Shown here piece after piece: positions 8,477-18,025 of a stretch of 64,000 nt of DNA. This DNA comes from Hallerella sp963656065 (GTDB taxonomy: Bacteria > Fibrobacterota > Fibrobacteria > Fibrobacterales > Fibrobacteraceae), in the NCBI GenBank assembly GCA_963656065.1, contig CAVKGV010000002.1, positions 158,469 through 222,468 on the forward strand. The letters run 5' to 3'. The position numbers and the translations under genes are program-made. The notes beneath the pieces were generated by a model. It ran no database searches. It was given only the letters and a program-made list of their open reading frames with translations, and had not been told where the DNA came from. How positions within the stretch are numbered: the first letter of the stretch is position 1; each line of letters starts with the position of its first letter.

Positions 8477-10465
8477 CTATTTGAAAAAACGAATTTTGTA
8501 ACGGGAGTCTTTGTCGTTTTGTCTTCCGCGAACGTCAAAGCTTTTCCCTAGATGTTGTTTGTCCGCTCCGTTCAGGAATCCGCGGCGTACGATTCTTGTC
8601 GTTGAAGAACCCGCTTCGGAAAATTCCAGCCAGTCGATGTTGGCGTAGCTTCCGGTGATAAGCACTTTCAAGACGTGTTCGCCGGCCGTGAGCGAGACGT
8701 CGCCGCCGTCAAACGTCTGGTAAACATTCCAGGACGTGTCGGTTTTCGGGATTTTTACCGTATCGGTCAGAGGCTCATCATCGACGAAGAACATCACACT
8801 GGACGTTTCGGAACCGCTGGCGGCGTTTATCGTTAATTTGTATGCGCCCGAGGCGGAAACTTTTATCGTGTATTCGAGCCATTCCCCGCTGAGCGTGTAT
8901 CCGACTGCATATCCCTTTGCCGTGCCTGCGGAATCCAGCGCAACGATATCAACGCGATCGGTCCTGTAAAAACCTCCCTTGTTCTGGACGTCCGTGTCGG
9001 AATAGGAAACGCCCTCTCCGCCGATATCGTAATTTTCCGCCTCAATCCTTCCCGGGATTTTGGCCGCGGTCCCTCCAAACGGAGCCTGCGGAACGGTATC
9101 GATGTCGTTTATGCCTACAAGGGTCGTGATGGATTCTTTGTCTAACGAAACGGAAAATTTTCCATTGCTTTGGGAAACGCCGCTTTCTTCCATAACGTTT
9201 TTTGTCTCTGATGTGACATATTTCTTGAACGTGGAAATGTTTTCCGAACCCGAAATGGAAATCTCGATGTTTTTGGGGGAACTGGCATCTCTATTGATCA
9301 GGACGACGATGACGCTATCTTGTTTTTTGTAGGCGGAAACAAAGACATTGTCTTCGGGGTTGGATGTCGCGCCGATGCGCACCGCACCGGGGCGGATGAA
9401 TCTTGAAAATTGCGACAGGACGTATCCGCGTTTGGAAGGTTTGCCGATTTCAGATTGTGAAATGGAAAGTTTTCCGCTGAAATCGCTCTCCATGATGAGA
9501 CCGTAACAACGCCGGATGTACCACCATGTGTACAAATTAAAATTCCCGATGACGAATCCGCGATGGATTTCGTAGCCGACATCTAGGGCGCGGACCGTGT
9601 CCGTTTTTGCCGCCTGGTCTTGATCACCTGTCGAGATGACGCCTCGCCACATGTTTCCGCTGCCCTGGCTTTCCGTGTAATGCTCGGTCATCCAACGTTC
9701 CTGCTGTTGGGCTTTTTCGTCTGCGAGTGCGTATTTGAAGTAGTCGTCTCCCGTCGCCGCACCGCTTCCGTAAAAATGCGCTCCGATGATGTCCAGATTT
9801 TTCAAGGCGTCTGCATCATTTAAAATCTTGTCGTAGAGCGATTTGCTGTAGGCGAAGGATTCCGCGGAGATGACTTTGGTGCCGTTCTTTCGAAGCTGCC
9901 CGGCATAGTTTTTGGTGAATTTGTACAAATTATCTGCGGTCCAGCAAGTCCAGGAATCGCACCAATCCGGTTCGTTCTGGATGGAAATGGCGTATAGGGG
10001 GACGCCTTGGGATTTCATGTAGGCGGCAAAGTTGTTGAGATGGTCTGTGTAGGCTTGCCAGTTTCCCTCTACGATTTGCGTTGAGTTGTAAGTCGTTCCC
10101 CAACGGTTGAACGAGTAGGCTGTTTGCAGGTCGGTGGGCGGTTTCCACGGGGTCGCATAGACGATTGCCCCGTAAGATTTCGCCAACTTGGAGGCTTCCA
10201 GATCGCGCGCCCAATCCAAGACGTTCTCGTTGACGGGAATCCGTAATGCGGAAAGTCCCAGCTCCCCTTCGCCGGTTCCGAAGGCGATTCTTGCATCTTC
10301 TGCGGAGAGACCTTTCCCGCCTTGCCATATATTGTGGACCATTCCGCCGAATCCACGGATGGTTTGATGTTCTTCGTCCAAGTTGATTTCGACGACGGAT
10401 GCGTTGACCGGATGGAAACTGATGCCGAGGCCAAATCCCAGGGCGAAAATCTTTTTTAGAATCAT
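8477..10465 (-). CDS. GH30 glucuronoxylanase with CBM6 module and C-terminal sorting-type domain
   Basis: I chose the ATG at 10465 (662 residues) because GGAG lies 8 bases upstream and a signal peptide (MILKKIFALGFGLGISFHPV) follows at once; the upstream in-frame ATG would place 12 residues in front of it. The GH30 domain has IRGFGGMVHNIWQ near the start, acid/base Glu165 in SIQNEPDW and nucleophile Glu261 in WMTEHYTES. The segment WWYIRRCYG (Arg318/319) matches the loop in subfamily-8 enzymes such as B. subtilis XynC that recognises the methylglucuronic acid branch, so the likely substrate is glucuronoxylan. A CBM6 covers about residues 480-605. The end (FDVRGRQNDK to IRFFK) resembles a sorting domain. 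It sits between the GH43 and GH10 genes with gaps of 32 and 23 bp. Confidence 0.93.
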   Translation of the reverse strand: MILKKIFALGFGLGISFHPVNASVVEINLDEEHQTIRGFGGMVHNIWQGGKGLSAEDARIAFGTGEGELGLSALRIPVNENVLDWARDLEASKLAKSYGAIVYATPWKPPTDLQTAYSFNRWGTTYNSTQIVEGNWQAYTDHLNNFAAYMKSQGVPLYAISIQNEPDWCDSWTCWTADNLYKFTKNYAGQLRKNGTKVISAESFAYSKSLYDKILNDADALKNLDIIGAHFYGSGAATGDDYFKYALADEKAQQQERWMTEHYTESQGSGNMWRGVISTGDQDQAAKTDTVRALDVGYEIHRGFVIGNFNLYTWWYIRRCYGLIMESDFSGKLSISQSEIGKPSKRGYVLSQFSRFIRPGAVRIGATSNPEDNVFVSAYKKQDSVIVVLINRDASSPKNIEISISGSENISTFKKYVTSETKNVMEESGVSQSNGKFSVSLDKESITTLVGINDIDTVPQAPFGGTAAKIPGRIEAENYDIGGEGVSYSDTDVQNKGGFYRTDRVDIVALDSAGTAKGYAVGYTLSGEWLEYTIKVSASGAYKLTINAASGSETSSVMFFVDDEPLTDTVKIPKTDTSWNVYQTFDGGDVSLTAGEHVLKVLITGSYANIDWLEFSEAGSSTTRIVRRGFLNGADKQHLGKSFDVRGRQNDKDSRYKIRFFK

Positions 10466-10497
10466 CGTTGTTTCTCCATGGAAAATTTGGGGAACGT

Positions 10498-12645
10498 TCA
10501 TTTTGAAATTTGAATCTTTTGCGCAAATCCGTCGTTTTTTCCTCGGATGAGATAGATTCCCGGACGATGGAAAGTTTTGCGTACAAATTCCGAAACATTT
10601 TTTGCGTTTGCCCGGATTTCGCCTAGACGGTTCCCGTTCAGATCGAATATCTCGTAGCGCTTTTCCGTTTCGCTAACCTGGAATTTTTGGAAATGCCTGT
10701 TCCGGGAAGTTTTGGTTTCGGAAAATTCCAACCAGTCGATGTTGGCGTAGCTTCCGGAGACAAGCATCTTCAAAACATGTTCGCCGGCTGTGAGCGAGAC
10801 TTCACCGCCGTCAAACGTCCGGTAAACATTCCAGGACGTGTCGGTCTTCGGAATTTTTAGCGTATCGGTCAGAGGCTCGTCATCGATAAAGAACATCACG
10901 CTGGACGATTCGGAACCGCTGGCGGCGTTTATCGTTAATTTGTATGCGCCCGAAGCGGAAACGTTTATCGTGTATTCGAGCCATTCTCCGCTGAGCGTGT
11001 AGCCGACCGCTTTTTCGCTCCCTCCGATGACGATATCGACTCCTTCGTCTGTCCGGAATTTCGCATCTCCCTTGTTCTCGGAATCGCTGTCCCGGTAGGC
11101 GTTGTCCATTCCGCCTTCGTCAAAATTCTCCGCCTCGATTTTTCCCGGGATTTTGTGCGGTTGGTTTTGGTAGGCGCGCTGCGGTTCTGCGGGCTTTTCG
11201 GAGAATTTCCATTCGAGAATTCCCATCGTGGAGTCCGCCGCTCCCTTGAATACAAGGAATACTTCTTCGATGATTCCGCTCAGGCCCGAAACTTCGCACG
11301 AGACCGTTTCGTAGGATGCCCAGCTGCCCGTTTGCGGAATTTCGCATGTTCCGGCAAGGGTTCCCGAAGAACTGCCTGTGCGAACTTCCACGCGATTGCC
11401 GTTTGCGATGCTTGCCGCTTTGACGGAAAATCCTGCGGCGCCGTTTTTAAAATCCACACCGGAAATGCGGATCCACGAATCCTTGCTTGCGTATGGCGTT
11501 AAAACGTGCGAGACCTGTTGCCCGCGGGTCCAGTCCGTTCGGCTTCGGATATTTCTTTGCTTGGAACTTGTGAGAGCGGGCCATGTCCGGTAAGGATTGA
11601 AATTTTCGATTTGTCCGGGACCTTCGTCCGTATAAACGAGTTTGTTCATCGCGTTTCCGCTGTATGTGAACTCATCGATGCTCACGCTGCGGTGATAGGC
11701 TGGTTCGGGATTCTCGACTCCTTGGGATGCCGGATGCTCGGTCGCCTGGACCAGGCGCCGGTCGTGATACACGACGTACCATTTTCCCTTGAACTGGGCG
11801 ATTCCGTGATGGTTGTTGTTGTAGGCGTTGATGTTTTTTCCGTCGATGTTCGGATTGTCCATGAAGATTCCCTGGTAGGAATAGGGCCCCGTTACTTTAT
11901 CCGAAGTCGCATAGGCGATTCTTAAATCTGCCGTGCTGTATGTCAGATAGTATAGGTTGTCTTTTTTGTGGATGTAGGACGCTTCCATCGCCCGCGGGCC
12001 TCCGACTTTCAGTTCGACCTTTGAATCCAAATCGAAACCTTTCATGTCGCTGTCGAATTTATACATGTCGAAAATATTGTTGTCGCCGTCTGCCGCGGGG
12101 CGCGCCTCCGATTTTCCCCCGCCAAACGTGAAGTAGCCCGAGCCGTCGTCGTCAAAGAAAATCGCCGGATCGAAGCACCAGGCGATACCGTCGCAATCGG
12201 CGAGTCCTCCGCCCCAGTTGTTGATGAGCTTCTTGTTTCCCGGAATGGGATTTTCGTACGGACCGTCGATGTTCTTGGATGCGACAAGCCCGACGCCACC
12301 TCCGCCACCGTCCGGATAGACGATGTAAAAGGTTCCGTCGTGAACGGCAATTCCGGAAGCCCAGATGTCGTTGATGTTATCGTATTCCCGTTTCGCTTCG
12401 AAGATGATTCCGTGATCGGTCCAATTTTTCATATCGCGACTGCTGAATGCGTAGAGCGATTTAATCGTGTAGCTGTCGGCTCCGGCGGGATCGTCGGAAT
12501 CGGTCAGGATGTAAAAAACGGAATCTGATGCGGCAGCCGCAGGGTCTGCCAGATAATGGTAATTGCTGATGGGATTGTCTGCGAAAGCTCCGGCAAAGAA
12601 GACTCCCAACGAAAAGACGATAGGCTGAAAATTTTGCATCGACAT
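10498..12645 (-). CDS. GH43 arabinofuranosidase-type enzyme with two CBM6-like modules
   Basis: The ATG at 12645 is preferred: AAGGAG stands 6-7 bases upstream and a signal peptide follows (residues 1-22, cleaved near AFA-DNP). The protein has 715 residues. GH43 spans about 23-330 with Asp34 (YLADPAAA) as base, Asp159 (CFDPAIF) as pKa modulator and Glu221 (RAMEASYIH) as acid. This layout and the following CBM6-like module (about 365-470) resemble arabinoxylan arabinofuranohydrolases, which remove arabinose side chains. A second CBM6 (about 480-610) is nearly identical to that of the GH30 neighbour. The tail YEIFDLNGNRLGEIR to KIQISK looks like a sorting domain. Specificity (arabinofuranosidase versus xylosidase) is inferred. 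Confidence 0.9.
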   Translation of the reverse strand: MSMQNFQPIVFSLGVFFAGAFADNPISNYHYLADPAAAASDSVFYILTDSDDPAGADSYTIKSLYAFSSRDMKNWTDHGIIFEAKREYDNINDIWASGIAVHDGTFYIVYPDGGGGGVGLVASKNIDGPYENPIPGNKKLINNWGGGLADCDGIAWCFDPAIFFDDDGSGYFTFGGGKSEARPAADGDNNIFDMYKFDSDMKGFDLDSKVELKVGGPRAMEASYIHKKDNLYYLTYSTADLRIAYATSDKVTGPYSYQGIFMDNPNIDGKNINAYNNNHHGIAQFKGKWYVVYHDRRLVQATEHPASQGVENPEPAYHRSVSIDEFTYSGNAMNKLVYTDEGPGQIENFNPYRTWPALTSSKQRNIRSRTDWTRGQQVSHVLTPYASKDSWIRISGVDFKNGAAGFSVKAASIANGNRVEVRTGSSSGTLAGTCEIPQTGSWASYETVSCEVSGLSGIIEEVFLVFKGAADSTMGILEWKFSEKPAEPQRAYQNQPHKIPGKIEAENFDEGGMDNAYRDSDSENKGDAKFRTDEGVDIVIGGSEKAVGYTLSGEWLEYTINVSASGAYKLTINAASGSESSSVMFFIDDEPLTDTLKIPKTDTSWNVYRTFDGGEVSLTAGEHVLKMLVSGSYANIDWLEFSETKTSRNRHFQKFQVSETEKRYEIFDLNGNRLGEIRANAKNVSEFVRKTFHRPGIYLIRGKNDGFAQKIQISK

Positions 12646-12739
12646 GGAACACTCCTTGCCGTTAAAGCTATTCTCCCCATTTCCGAAAATATTCGGTTTC
12701 AAAAATTCTACATGGACATTTTATCCACGGAGCGAGAAA

Positions 12740-13855
12740 TCATTCCTGAAAATTTACGCCGTAAAAAACGATGTCGTCGATCCAGAGTTCTCCGCCTGCG
12801 CCGCCGAAAACGGAAATGTTCGTGATGTGGCTCTTGACCGCTTCCCAGCCGATGTTTCCGCCGATGCTGTCCGCTTCTAACAATGTTTCGGGCTTTACCG
12901 TGTAGCGTGTCCATACGGAATCCAACTGGATATGTTCCCACGCCTTGCCGCTTTCATAGGTGACGGAACTGTCCGCGATGACATCGAACGAAAAGGAAAG
13001 TTTCCCCTTGATGTTTCCCTTGGCGAAAAATGTGACCGAATCCAGGTCGCTCATGTCGATGGCGCGTCCCAAAAAACGTCCCATCAGCGCCCAGTTGGCC
13101 ACAGAATCGTTTTGCGAGACAAAGTGGGCGGATTTCCCGTGCGGACTTTCGGTGCTATCGAGTTCGAGCTCCGCCGTCGCATATTCCGATGCGAAATGAT
13201 ACCAGTTTGCAATTCCGTTCTCAAAATCGTCGAGGACAAATGCGCGGGTTGCGGTATCCTGCAAAACGACCTCTTTTTCTTCGACGGAAACATCAAAAGT
13301 TCCTTCGGCGAGCGGAACGTTCGAGTCCGTGATGTAGAGGGCGACCCATTCTAAGTTTCCGGATGGCAGGGAAGGAAATTCGAAATGCCCGCTGGAATCG
13401 ACTTGGACCGCGTAATCGGTTCCCGGGAGCAAAATCCACACGGGTGATTTTTCTGTCAGGAACGTTCCGGAAACTTTTGACGGCGTGTCGGTGGGAACCA
13501 AAACTTCAAGGCTTGAATCCGGCACGTTGGGCACGCTGAATTTCTGGATTCCTTTTCGGAGCGTATCCGCGGACAGGCTTTGCGCTTCGACGGTGTAATC
13601 GCCAGCCGGAAGATAATCCATCCGAAGAATTCCGTGCGAATCCGTTTCCCATGTTTTGCCGGGGAAGCCTCCCAGGTTCAGATAGTCTTGCTGCCGGATA
13701 TTTAAACGGCTCTTGGCTGCCGGGGTTCCGTCTTGCAGGGTAACGATGATCGCTATCGAATTTTCCGTTTCGAATGTTGACCCCGCGACGTCCCGCGAAC
13801 AGGCTGTCCAAAGTTCACCGACGATAATTCCGAAAATTACTATCCACCGCTTCAT
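12740..13855 (-). CDS. Lipoprotein with carboxypeptidase-regulatory-like and carbohydrate-binding-like domains
   Basis: A 371-residue predicted lipoprotein: MKRWIVIFGIIVGELWTAC carries a lipobox (LWTAC) with Cys19. Residues about 30-110 look like a carboxypeptidase-regulatory-type beta-sandwich (VTLQDGTPAAKSRLNIR, then DSHGILRMDYLPAGDYTVEA). The C-terminal half (LDDFENGIANWYHF to ELWIDDIVFYG) is a jelly-roll like CBM11/CIA30 folds, suggesting carbohydrate binding. The ATG at 13855 overlaps the upstream regulator stop by 4 bp (ATGA), so the two are translationally coupled. A much longer in-frame opening upstream only overlaps the regulator gene and is not protein-like. The role may be sugar sensing at the cell surface with the regulator; that is inference. 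Confidence 0.8.
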   Translation of the reverse strand: MKRWIVIFGIIVGELWTACSRDVAGSTFETENSIAIIVTLQDGTPAAKSRLNIRQQDYLNLGGFPGKTWETDSHGILRMDYLPAGDYTVEAQSLSADTLRKGIQKFSVPNVPDSSLEVLVPTDTPSKVSGTFLTEKSPVWILLPGTDYAVQVDSSGHFEFPSLPSGNLEWVALYITDSNVPLAEGTFDVSVEEKEVVLQDTATRAFVLDDFENGIANWYHFASEYATAELELDSTESPHGKSAHFVSQNDSVANWALMGRFLGRAIDMSDLDSVTFFAKGNIKGKLSFSFDVIADSSVTYESGKAWEHIQLDSVWTRYTVKPETLLEADSIGGNIGWEAVKSHITNISVFGGAGGELWIDDIVFYGVNFQE

Positions 13856-14667
13856 TTTTTCCTCGCCACCGGATAGAACGCCATGGAAAGCTGCATCACG
13901 CGATCCGGATTTTTCACCGAGTCGATTCTCTTTTGGACCATCCTCCGAAATTCCTTCAGCATGTCCTTTAGGTCTTCGAATCCCGACTGATCGACGGAAA
14001 CGGTGAGCGTCGAAACGTTCCGCTCTTCGACGGGAATATTTTCCAGGGATTCGCTGGCAAGGGATAGCGCCTGCTTTTGGAAGTTCCGGACCGCTTTCGC
14101 CTTTTCCGGCCCGCTTACGGTCAGATGCGTTTCGGTGAGACCGAGCTTTCCCGAGGCAAGTTTTTTTATGAGGCCCGCATCTTTTAATGTTTTGATGGCT
14201 TCGCGCACCTGTTCTTCGGATATCGGCGGACACAGTGCGTTTGCGATTTGCCGGATGTTGGCGACTCCTCCGTTCAGTTCCAGGTAGGCGCGCACGGCGG
14301 GAATCCACCAGTTTTCGAGAAGCTTCAGTTCCGCGGACTGCAAGGTTCGCCGTTCCACGTCGCGAAGGGCAATCGCCCGTCCCATAAGCTCCTCTTTTTG
14401 GGCGGGATCCTTGGATACGTTTGACGTGTAGAGCAGGTTGAAGTATTCCGCGGCGCGACCCGATAAGCCGACCAGTTCCTTGGCCGCTTCCAATGCGTGT
14501 GCGGGCAGGTGCTGCTTTTTGCGGAGAATGCGATACAGATAGCTGGAATCCAAACCGATTTTATCGCCCATCATCCGGTAAGAGTAGAAAGGCATTTCCT
14601 TTTTGCGGCGGTCGTAATAGGCTTTCAGAATATCGCGGTAATCCGTCGTGTCGGAAAACAGGTTCAT
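13852..14667 (-). CDS. TIGR02147-family (Fibrobacter) putative transcription regulator
   Basis: A 271-residue soluble protein that matches the TIGR02147/DUF4423 family, a large set of paralogues in Fibrobacter succinogenes. The N-terminus (DYRDILKAYYDRRKKE, then YSYRMMGDKIGLDSSYLYRI) looks like a helix-turn-helix with recognition helix SSYLYRILRKK. A second winged-helix-like segment lies at about 120-175 (ANIRQIANALCPPISEEQVREAIKTL). The C-terminal third ends with MQLSMAFYPVARKK. It heads a co-oriented string with the lipoprotein and the GH43, GH30 and GH10 genes and so may regulate xylan degradation. The DNA-binding role is inferred from sequence pattern. Confidence 0.85.
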   Translation of the reverse strand: MNLFSDTTDYRDILKAYYDRRKKEMPFYSYRMMGDKIGLDSSYLYRILRKKQHLPAHALEAAKELVGLSGRAAEYFNLLYTSNVSKDPAQKEELMGRAIALRDVERRTLQSAELKLLENWWIPAVRAYLELNGGVANIRQIANALCPPISEEQVREAIKTLKDAGLIKKLASGKLGLTETHLTVSGPEKAKAVRNFQKQALSLASESLENIPVEERNVSTLTVSVDQSGFEDLKDMLKEFRRMVQKRIDSVKNPDRVMQLSMAFYPVARKK

Positions 14668-14762
14668 TCCATTAAAATATATCCAAATTCCTGAACTTGG
14701 GACGCAAGGGAAAATTTATCGTGGATTTTTTGTCCATGATGACGTTTTGCCGTTCCGAAAAC

Positions 14763-14796
14763 AAAAAAGGCGAAGATTCAACGGGGAACCTTCGCC
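14763..14796 (-). terminator. Rho-independent terminator after the GH5 gene
   Basis: On the minus strand GGCGAAG (14790-14796) pairs with CTTCGCC (14769-14775) and is followed by TTTTTTGT. Confidence 0.8.
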
Positions 14797-14814
14797 GGAT
14801 TCAAACGAAACGGT

Positions 14815-16854
14815 TTATTTCAGGCGGACGGGAACCGTTGTGCGGTTGCCGTTCTGTACCAGGAGCAGGAAGCCCGCGCCGCGGTAATTCGTTTCGAGCA
14901 AAACGGAATTCGTGCCGCGGTTCATCGAGAATGTTTTCGACGAGACGATCTGGCCGTTCGGGTTGACGAGGGAGAGCGAAGCGCGACCGGCTGCTGTCGC
15001 CACAAACGAAGCGTTTAGCATTCCCGGCTGCACGTTTACGTGCATCTTGCCAAAAGTCTTGGCGGTGGGGCTCTTGATGGCGGTTGTCGAAGCGACCAGT
15101 TCTCCGCTGGCGATTCCTTCTAGACTTGGAAGTTTCTTGTTGAAATTTTCCAGGACGATTTCGGTGCCATCCGCCTTGTAAAGGATGATGTTGTCCATTT
15201 CAATCGTGCCGGAAACCTGCGTTCCGTAAAGGTTGAGACCGATTGCTTTCACATCGCTCTTGCTTGTCAGATCAAGTCCGTCGTCATCTAGCGAAACCTT
15301 GTATGTCTTCCACGCGGAAGAGATTTCCGATGCGTCAATGTTGTAATCGCTCCAAGTCCAGGAATTACCGCTCATCGCGAACAGGCTGAGAGATGTCCAT
15401 GCATATGCATTGCACGATGCCCCCGAGCAAGGACCGGCAGAAGAGACGTTGACCTTTGCCTGGAAAGAAATCGCGACGTAATCGCTCCAATCCGCTCCGT
15501 TGAGATTGATGCGCATCGTTCCCGTTTCCGACGAATCCGACTGGGCGGACGTGTAAGTGATTTTCAGCATTTTGTTGCTTGAGTCAAGGCTTGCTGTTAC
15601 GAACTTGTCGATGGAATTTCCGGCAAGCGTGTCCATGTCATAGACTTTGCGCATCGCGTTCAGGACTTCGTAATCGACGATGTCGCCGACATTTCCTTCG
15701 AATTTGTCCTGACGATGGATGATGGTCATATTTCCGTCGCTTTCGTCGCCGGTGTCCCAGACGACCGGAACGATTCCGCGGGACTTCGCCGCAGACGCTA
15801 CGTAGCCGTACCATGCGGCGCGACCTTCCAAGTGAAGGCGCAGGTTGTCGCCGGAAATCGTTTCGAGGCGCTTGATTGCTCCCATTTCACCGATGACGAC
15901 CGGAATGCCCTTTGACGTGAATGCGGATTGGAGCTTGTCGAACTGGGCGTCGATGTGGCCCTTGGAACCCAGCGATTCGGTCGTCGAACCCATGTTGTGT
16001 TTTGTATCCGTCGTGGAATTCATGCCGTCGAAGTAGAAAAAGCACGATCCCCAGTCCGCATCATCGGTCATCAGGGAATACTGATATGGATAGTAATGTG
16101 CTTCCGCCATCGTGTAGCCGTCCCCGGCAGGATCCGTCGGGTAGTTGTTTGCGAGAAGTTCGTATTTGTCGATTTCCGTGCGCGGCATCTGGACGATAAC
16201 TGTGCGGGTGGCGTTGTTTTCGCCCGTTGCGCGGACCGCCTTGAGACACGCTTCGTGATACTTTTTCAGGACTTTTGCGCGGGCATCGTCAAAGGCCCAC
16301 TGCCCGTTATCGGCACCGCCATTCCACGGATCGTTTACACCCGGTTCGTTCGCACTGGCAAAAATCAGATGTTCGTCGTAAGCGGCAAATTTCGTCGCAA
16401 TCTGCATCCAATAATTTTCTTGGATAGCGGCAATCGAATCCGCTTTAATCGTAATTGCGCCCTTCTGATCATAGCCATCCCCGTCAAACACGTGATCTTC
16501 GAGCCAACCGTTATCCCAGTGGCTGTTTAGGAGCGCATACATCCCTTCATTCACGACCATATCGACGACCGTCTTGACCGAATCGAGCCAGCCCGTGTTG
16601 ATGACTCCGTTTGCCGCGTGGCTGTCCCAGGCGCAGGGGATGCGGACCGTGTTGAAGCCCGCCGCCTTAATCGCTTTCACATATTCGGCAGTCGGGAACG
16701 TATTTCCCCAAGCGGTCGGATCACCCGGAACTTCCATCGTGTTTCCGATGTTGTAACCCATCCCCATCGGCGAAACAAGATCCGATGATTTGGGCAGGGC
16801 GAAAGCCGAACCGGCAAAAGACGCCGCGAGCGTCAGAGAAATCCAAAGTTTCAT
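14815..16854 (-). CDS. GH5 endo-beta-glucanase (cellulase) with C-terminal carbohydrate-binding and sorting-type domains
   Basis: A secreted 679-residue enzyme. Residues 1-19 form a signal peptide (cleavage SAFA-LPK). The GH5 domain runs from about 25 to 400: MGMGYNIGNTMEV, FNTVRIPCAW, acid/base Glu170 in FASANEPG, AEAHYYPYQ and nucleophile Glu323 in VVIGEMGA. This pattern fits GH5 endoglucanases such as subfamily 4. Residues about 415-590 form a beta-sandwich similar to CBM11/CBM4-like modules (TMRINLNGADWSDYVAISF, GTIEMDNIILYKA). The last 75 residues (SLVNPNGQIVSSKTF to VPVRLK) resemble a type IX sorting domain. GAGG lies 7 bases before the ATG. It has its own terminator, so it is probably transcribed separately from the xylan operon. 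Confidence 0.92.
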   Translation of the reverse strand: MKLWISLTLAASFAGSAFALPKSSDLVSPMGMGYNIGNTMEVPGDPTAWGNTFPTAEYVKAIKAAGFNTVRIPCAWDSHAANGVINTGWLDSVKTVVDMVVNEGMYALLNSHWDNGWLEDHVFDGDGYDQKGAITIKADSIAAIQENYWMQIATKFAAYDEHLIFASANEPGVNDPWNGGADNGQWAFDDARAKVLKKYHEACLKAVRATGENNATRTVIVQMPRTEIDKYELLANNYPTDPAGDGYTMAEAHYYPYQYSLMTDDADWGSCFFYFDGMNSTTDTKHNMGSTTESLGSKGHIDAQFDKLQSAFTSKGIPVVIGEMGAIKRLETISGDNLRLHLEGRAAWYGYVASAAKSRGIVPVVWDTGDESDGNMTIIHRQDKFEGNVGDIVDYEVLNAMRKVYDMDTLAGNSIDKFVTASLDSSNKMLKITYTSAQSDSSETGTMRINLNGADWSDYVAISFQAKVNVSSAGPCSGASCNAYAWTSLSLFAMSGNSWTWSDYNIDASEISSAWKTYKVSLDDDGLDLTSKSDVKAIGLNLYGTQVSGTIEMDNIILYKADGTEIVLENFNKKLPSLEGIASGELVASTTAIKSPTAKTFGKMHVNVQPGMLNASFVATAAGRASLSLVNPNGQIVSSKTFSMNRGTNSVLLETNYRGAGFLLLVQNGNRTTVPVRLK

Positions 16855-16962
16855 GCTGAAACCTCATCTAAAAAGTGGAACTGTATAAATTTAGGCTCTT
16901 GCACGTTTCTTGTGCTAAATGTAAAGTTTTGTTAATTGAAAAACTTTTTGCATTAAAAGGCG

Positions 16963-17967
16963 CTAACCTTCGATTTTTTGCCATTTTAGCGTTTTTCCGG
17001 CAAAAAGCGGAACAGCTCCATCGACCGTCTCGGGAACCGTCCACGGTTTTTCGATATACGAAACGCGTGTTTTCGGCCGCGGAATCCCGTAGAAAGCCGC
17101 CCCGAATCCGGCGACAAAATCGGCAAGCCTTTCCAAATGCCCGCTGTGTTCGAAAATTTCGATGAGAAGCGGAACGGCGACCGGTGCGGAATACACGCCT
17201 GCAGCGCCGCAGGGACCTTCCTTCTTCCCCTTTTCGTGCGGTGCGGAATCCGAACCGAAAAAGAACTTCGGGTTCCCGCTGAATGCGGCTTTCCGGAGAG
17301 CTTCGCGATCCTCGGGTCGCTTCGGGAGGGGTTTGCAAAAATGGTGCGGCATGAGCGATCCGCCGACCACGTCGTCGAGCGTGTGGAGCAGATGGTGCAC
17401 GGTAATCGTTGCGGCTACGTTTTCCGGCAGGCGGAAAACGGCATCAACCGCAGCGCATGTGGAAAGATGTTCAAAGACGATTTTCAGGCGGGGAAATTCC
17501 CTTGCCAAAAATTCCACCCGATGGATAAAATCCCGTTCGCGGTCCAGGCAAAAAGCGCCCGGTTCTTCACCGTGGATGCAAAGCACAAGCCCGAGCTTTT
17601 CCATTTCCGAAACGACAGGAAGGATGGATTCAAAGTCCGAAACGCCGTCTTCGCTGTTCGTGGTAACTCCCGCCGGATAATATTTCCCGGCGACAGCTCC
17701 CGTAAGTTTCATCTGTTTTAAATCTTCCGGCGTATATTTCGCGTTCAGCTTGAATGTCATCAGCAACCCGAGTTCCGGTGCGGAGCTTTGAATTTCTTTT
17801 CGGTAATCCTCGATTGCCGCGGCGCTCGAAATCGGCGGAACGGTATTCGGCATCACCAAAATCCTTCCAAATTCCCGCGCAACGGTCTTTGCATAGTTTT
17901 TGAGCAAATCGCCTTGGCGCAAGTGCACATGGAAATCGTCGGGGGTCGGCAGTTCAAACGTTTTCAT
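16963..17967 (-). CDS. pyrC: Dihydroorotase (class II, PyrC type)
   Basis: Catalyses ring closure of carbamoyl-aspartate to dihydroorotate in pyrimidine synthesis. The ATG at 17967 gives 334 residues; a TTG three codons upstream is possible. The metal-binding DDFHVHLRQG (His13, His15) is present, followed by RILVMPNTVPP, the carbamylated-lysine region AGKYYPAGVTTN, CIHGE, FEHLST and FGSDSAPHEKGKKEGPCGAAG, all typical of E. coli-type dihydroorotase. The gene is transcribed away from rsmA with 58 bp between the starts. It is a single-gene unit here. Confidence 0.95.
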   Translation of the reverse strand: MKTFELPTPDDFHVHLRQGDLLKNYAKTVAREFGRILVMPNTVPPISSAAAIEDYRKEIQSSAPELGLLMTFKLNAKYTPEDLKQMKLTGAVAGKYYPAGVTTNSEDGVSDFESILPVVSEMEKLGLVLCIHGEEPGAFCLDRERDFIHRVEFLAREFPRLKIVFEHLSTCAAVDAVFRLPENVAATITVHHLLHTLDDVVGGSLMPHHFCKPLPKRPEDREALRKAAFSGNPKFFFGSDSAPHEKGKKEGPCGAAGVYSAPVAVPLLIEIFEHSGHLERLADFVAGFGAAFYGIPRPKTRVSYIEKPWTVPETVDGAVPLFAGKTLKWQKIEG

Positions 17968-18025
17968 GGAAAGCAATGTAGAAATCAGAATTGTCTCCCG
18001 CTTCCAATTCCTATCTTTTTAAACC

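Noticed and set aside
13856..14308. Long N-terminal extension of the lipoprotein gene
   Set aside because: It overlaps the TIGR02147 gene in another frame and is Arg/Lys/Gly-rich shadow sequence; the lipobox start at 13855 is much better.
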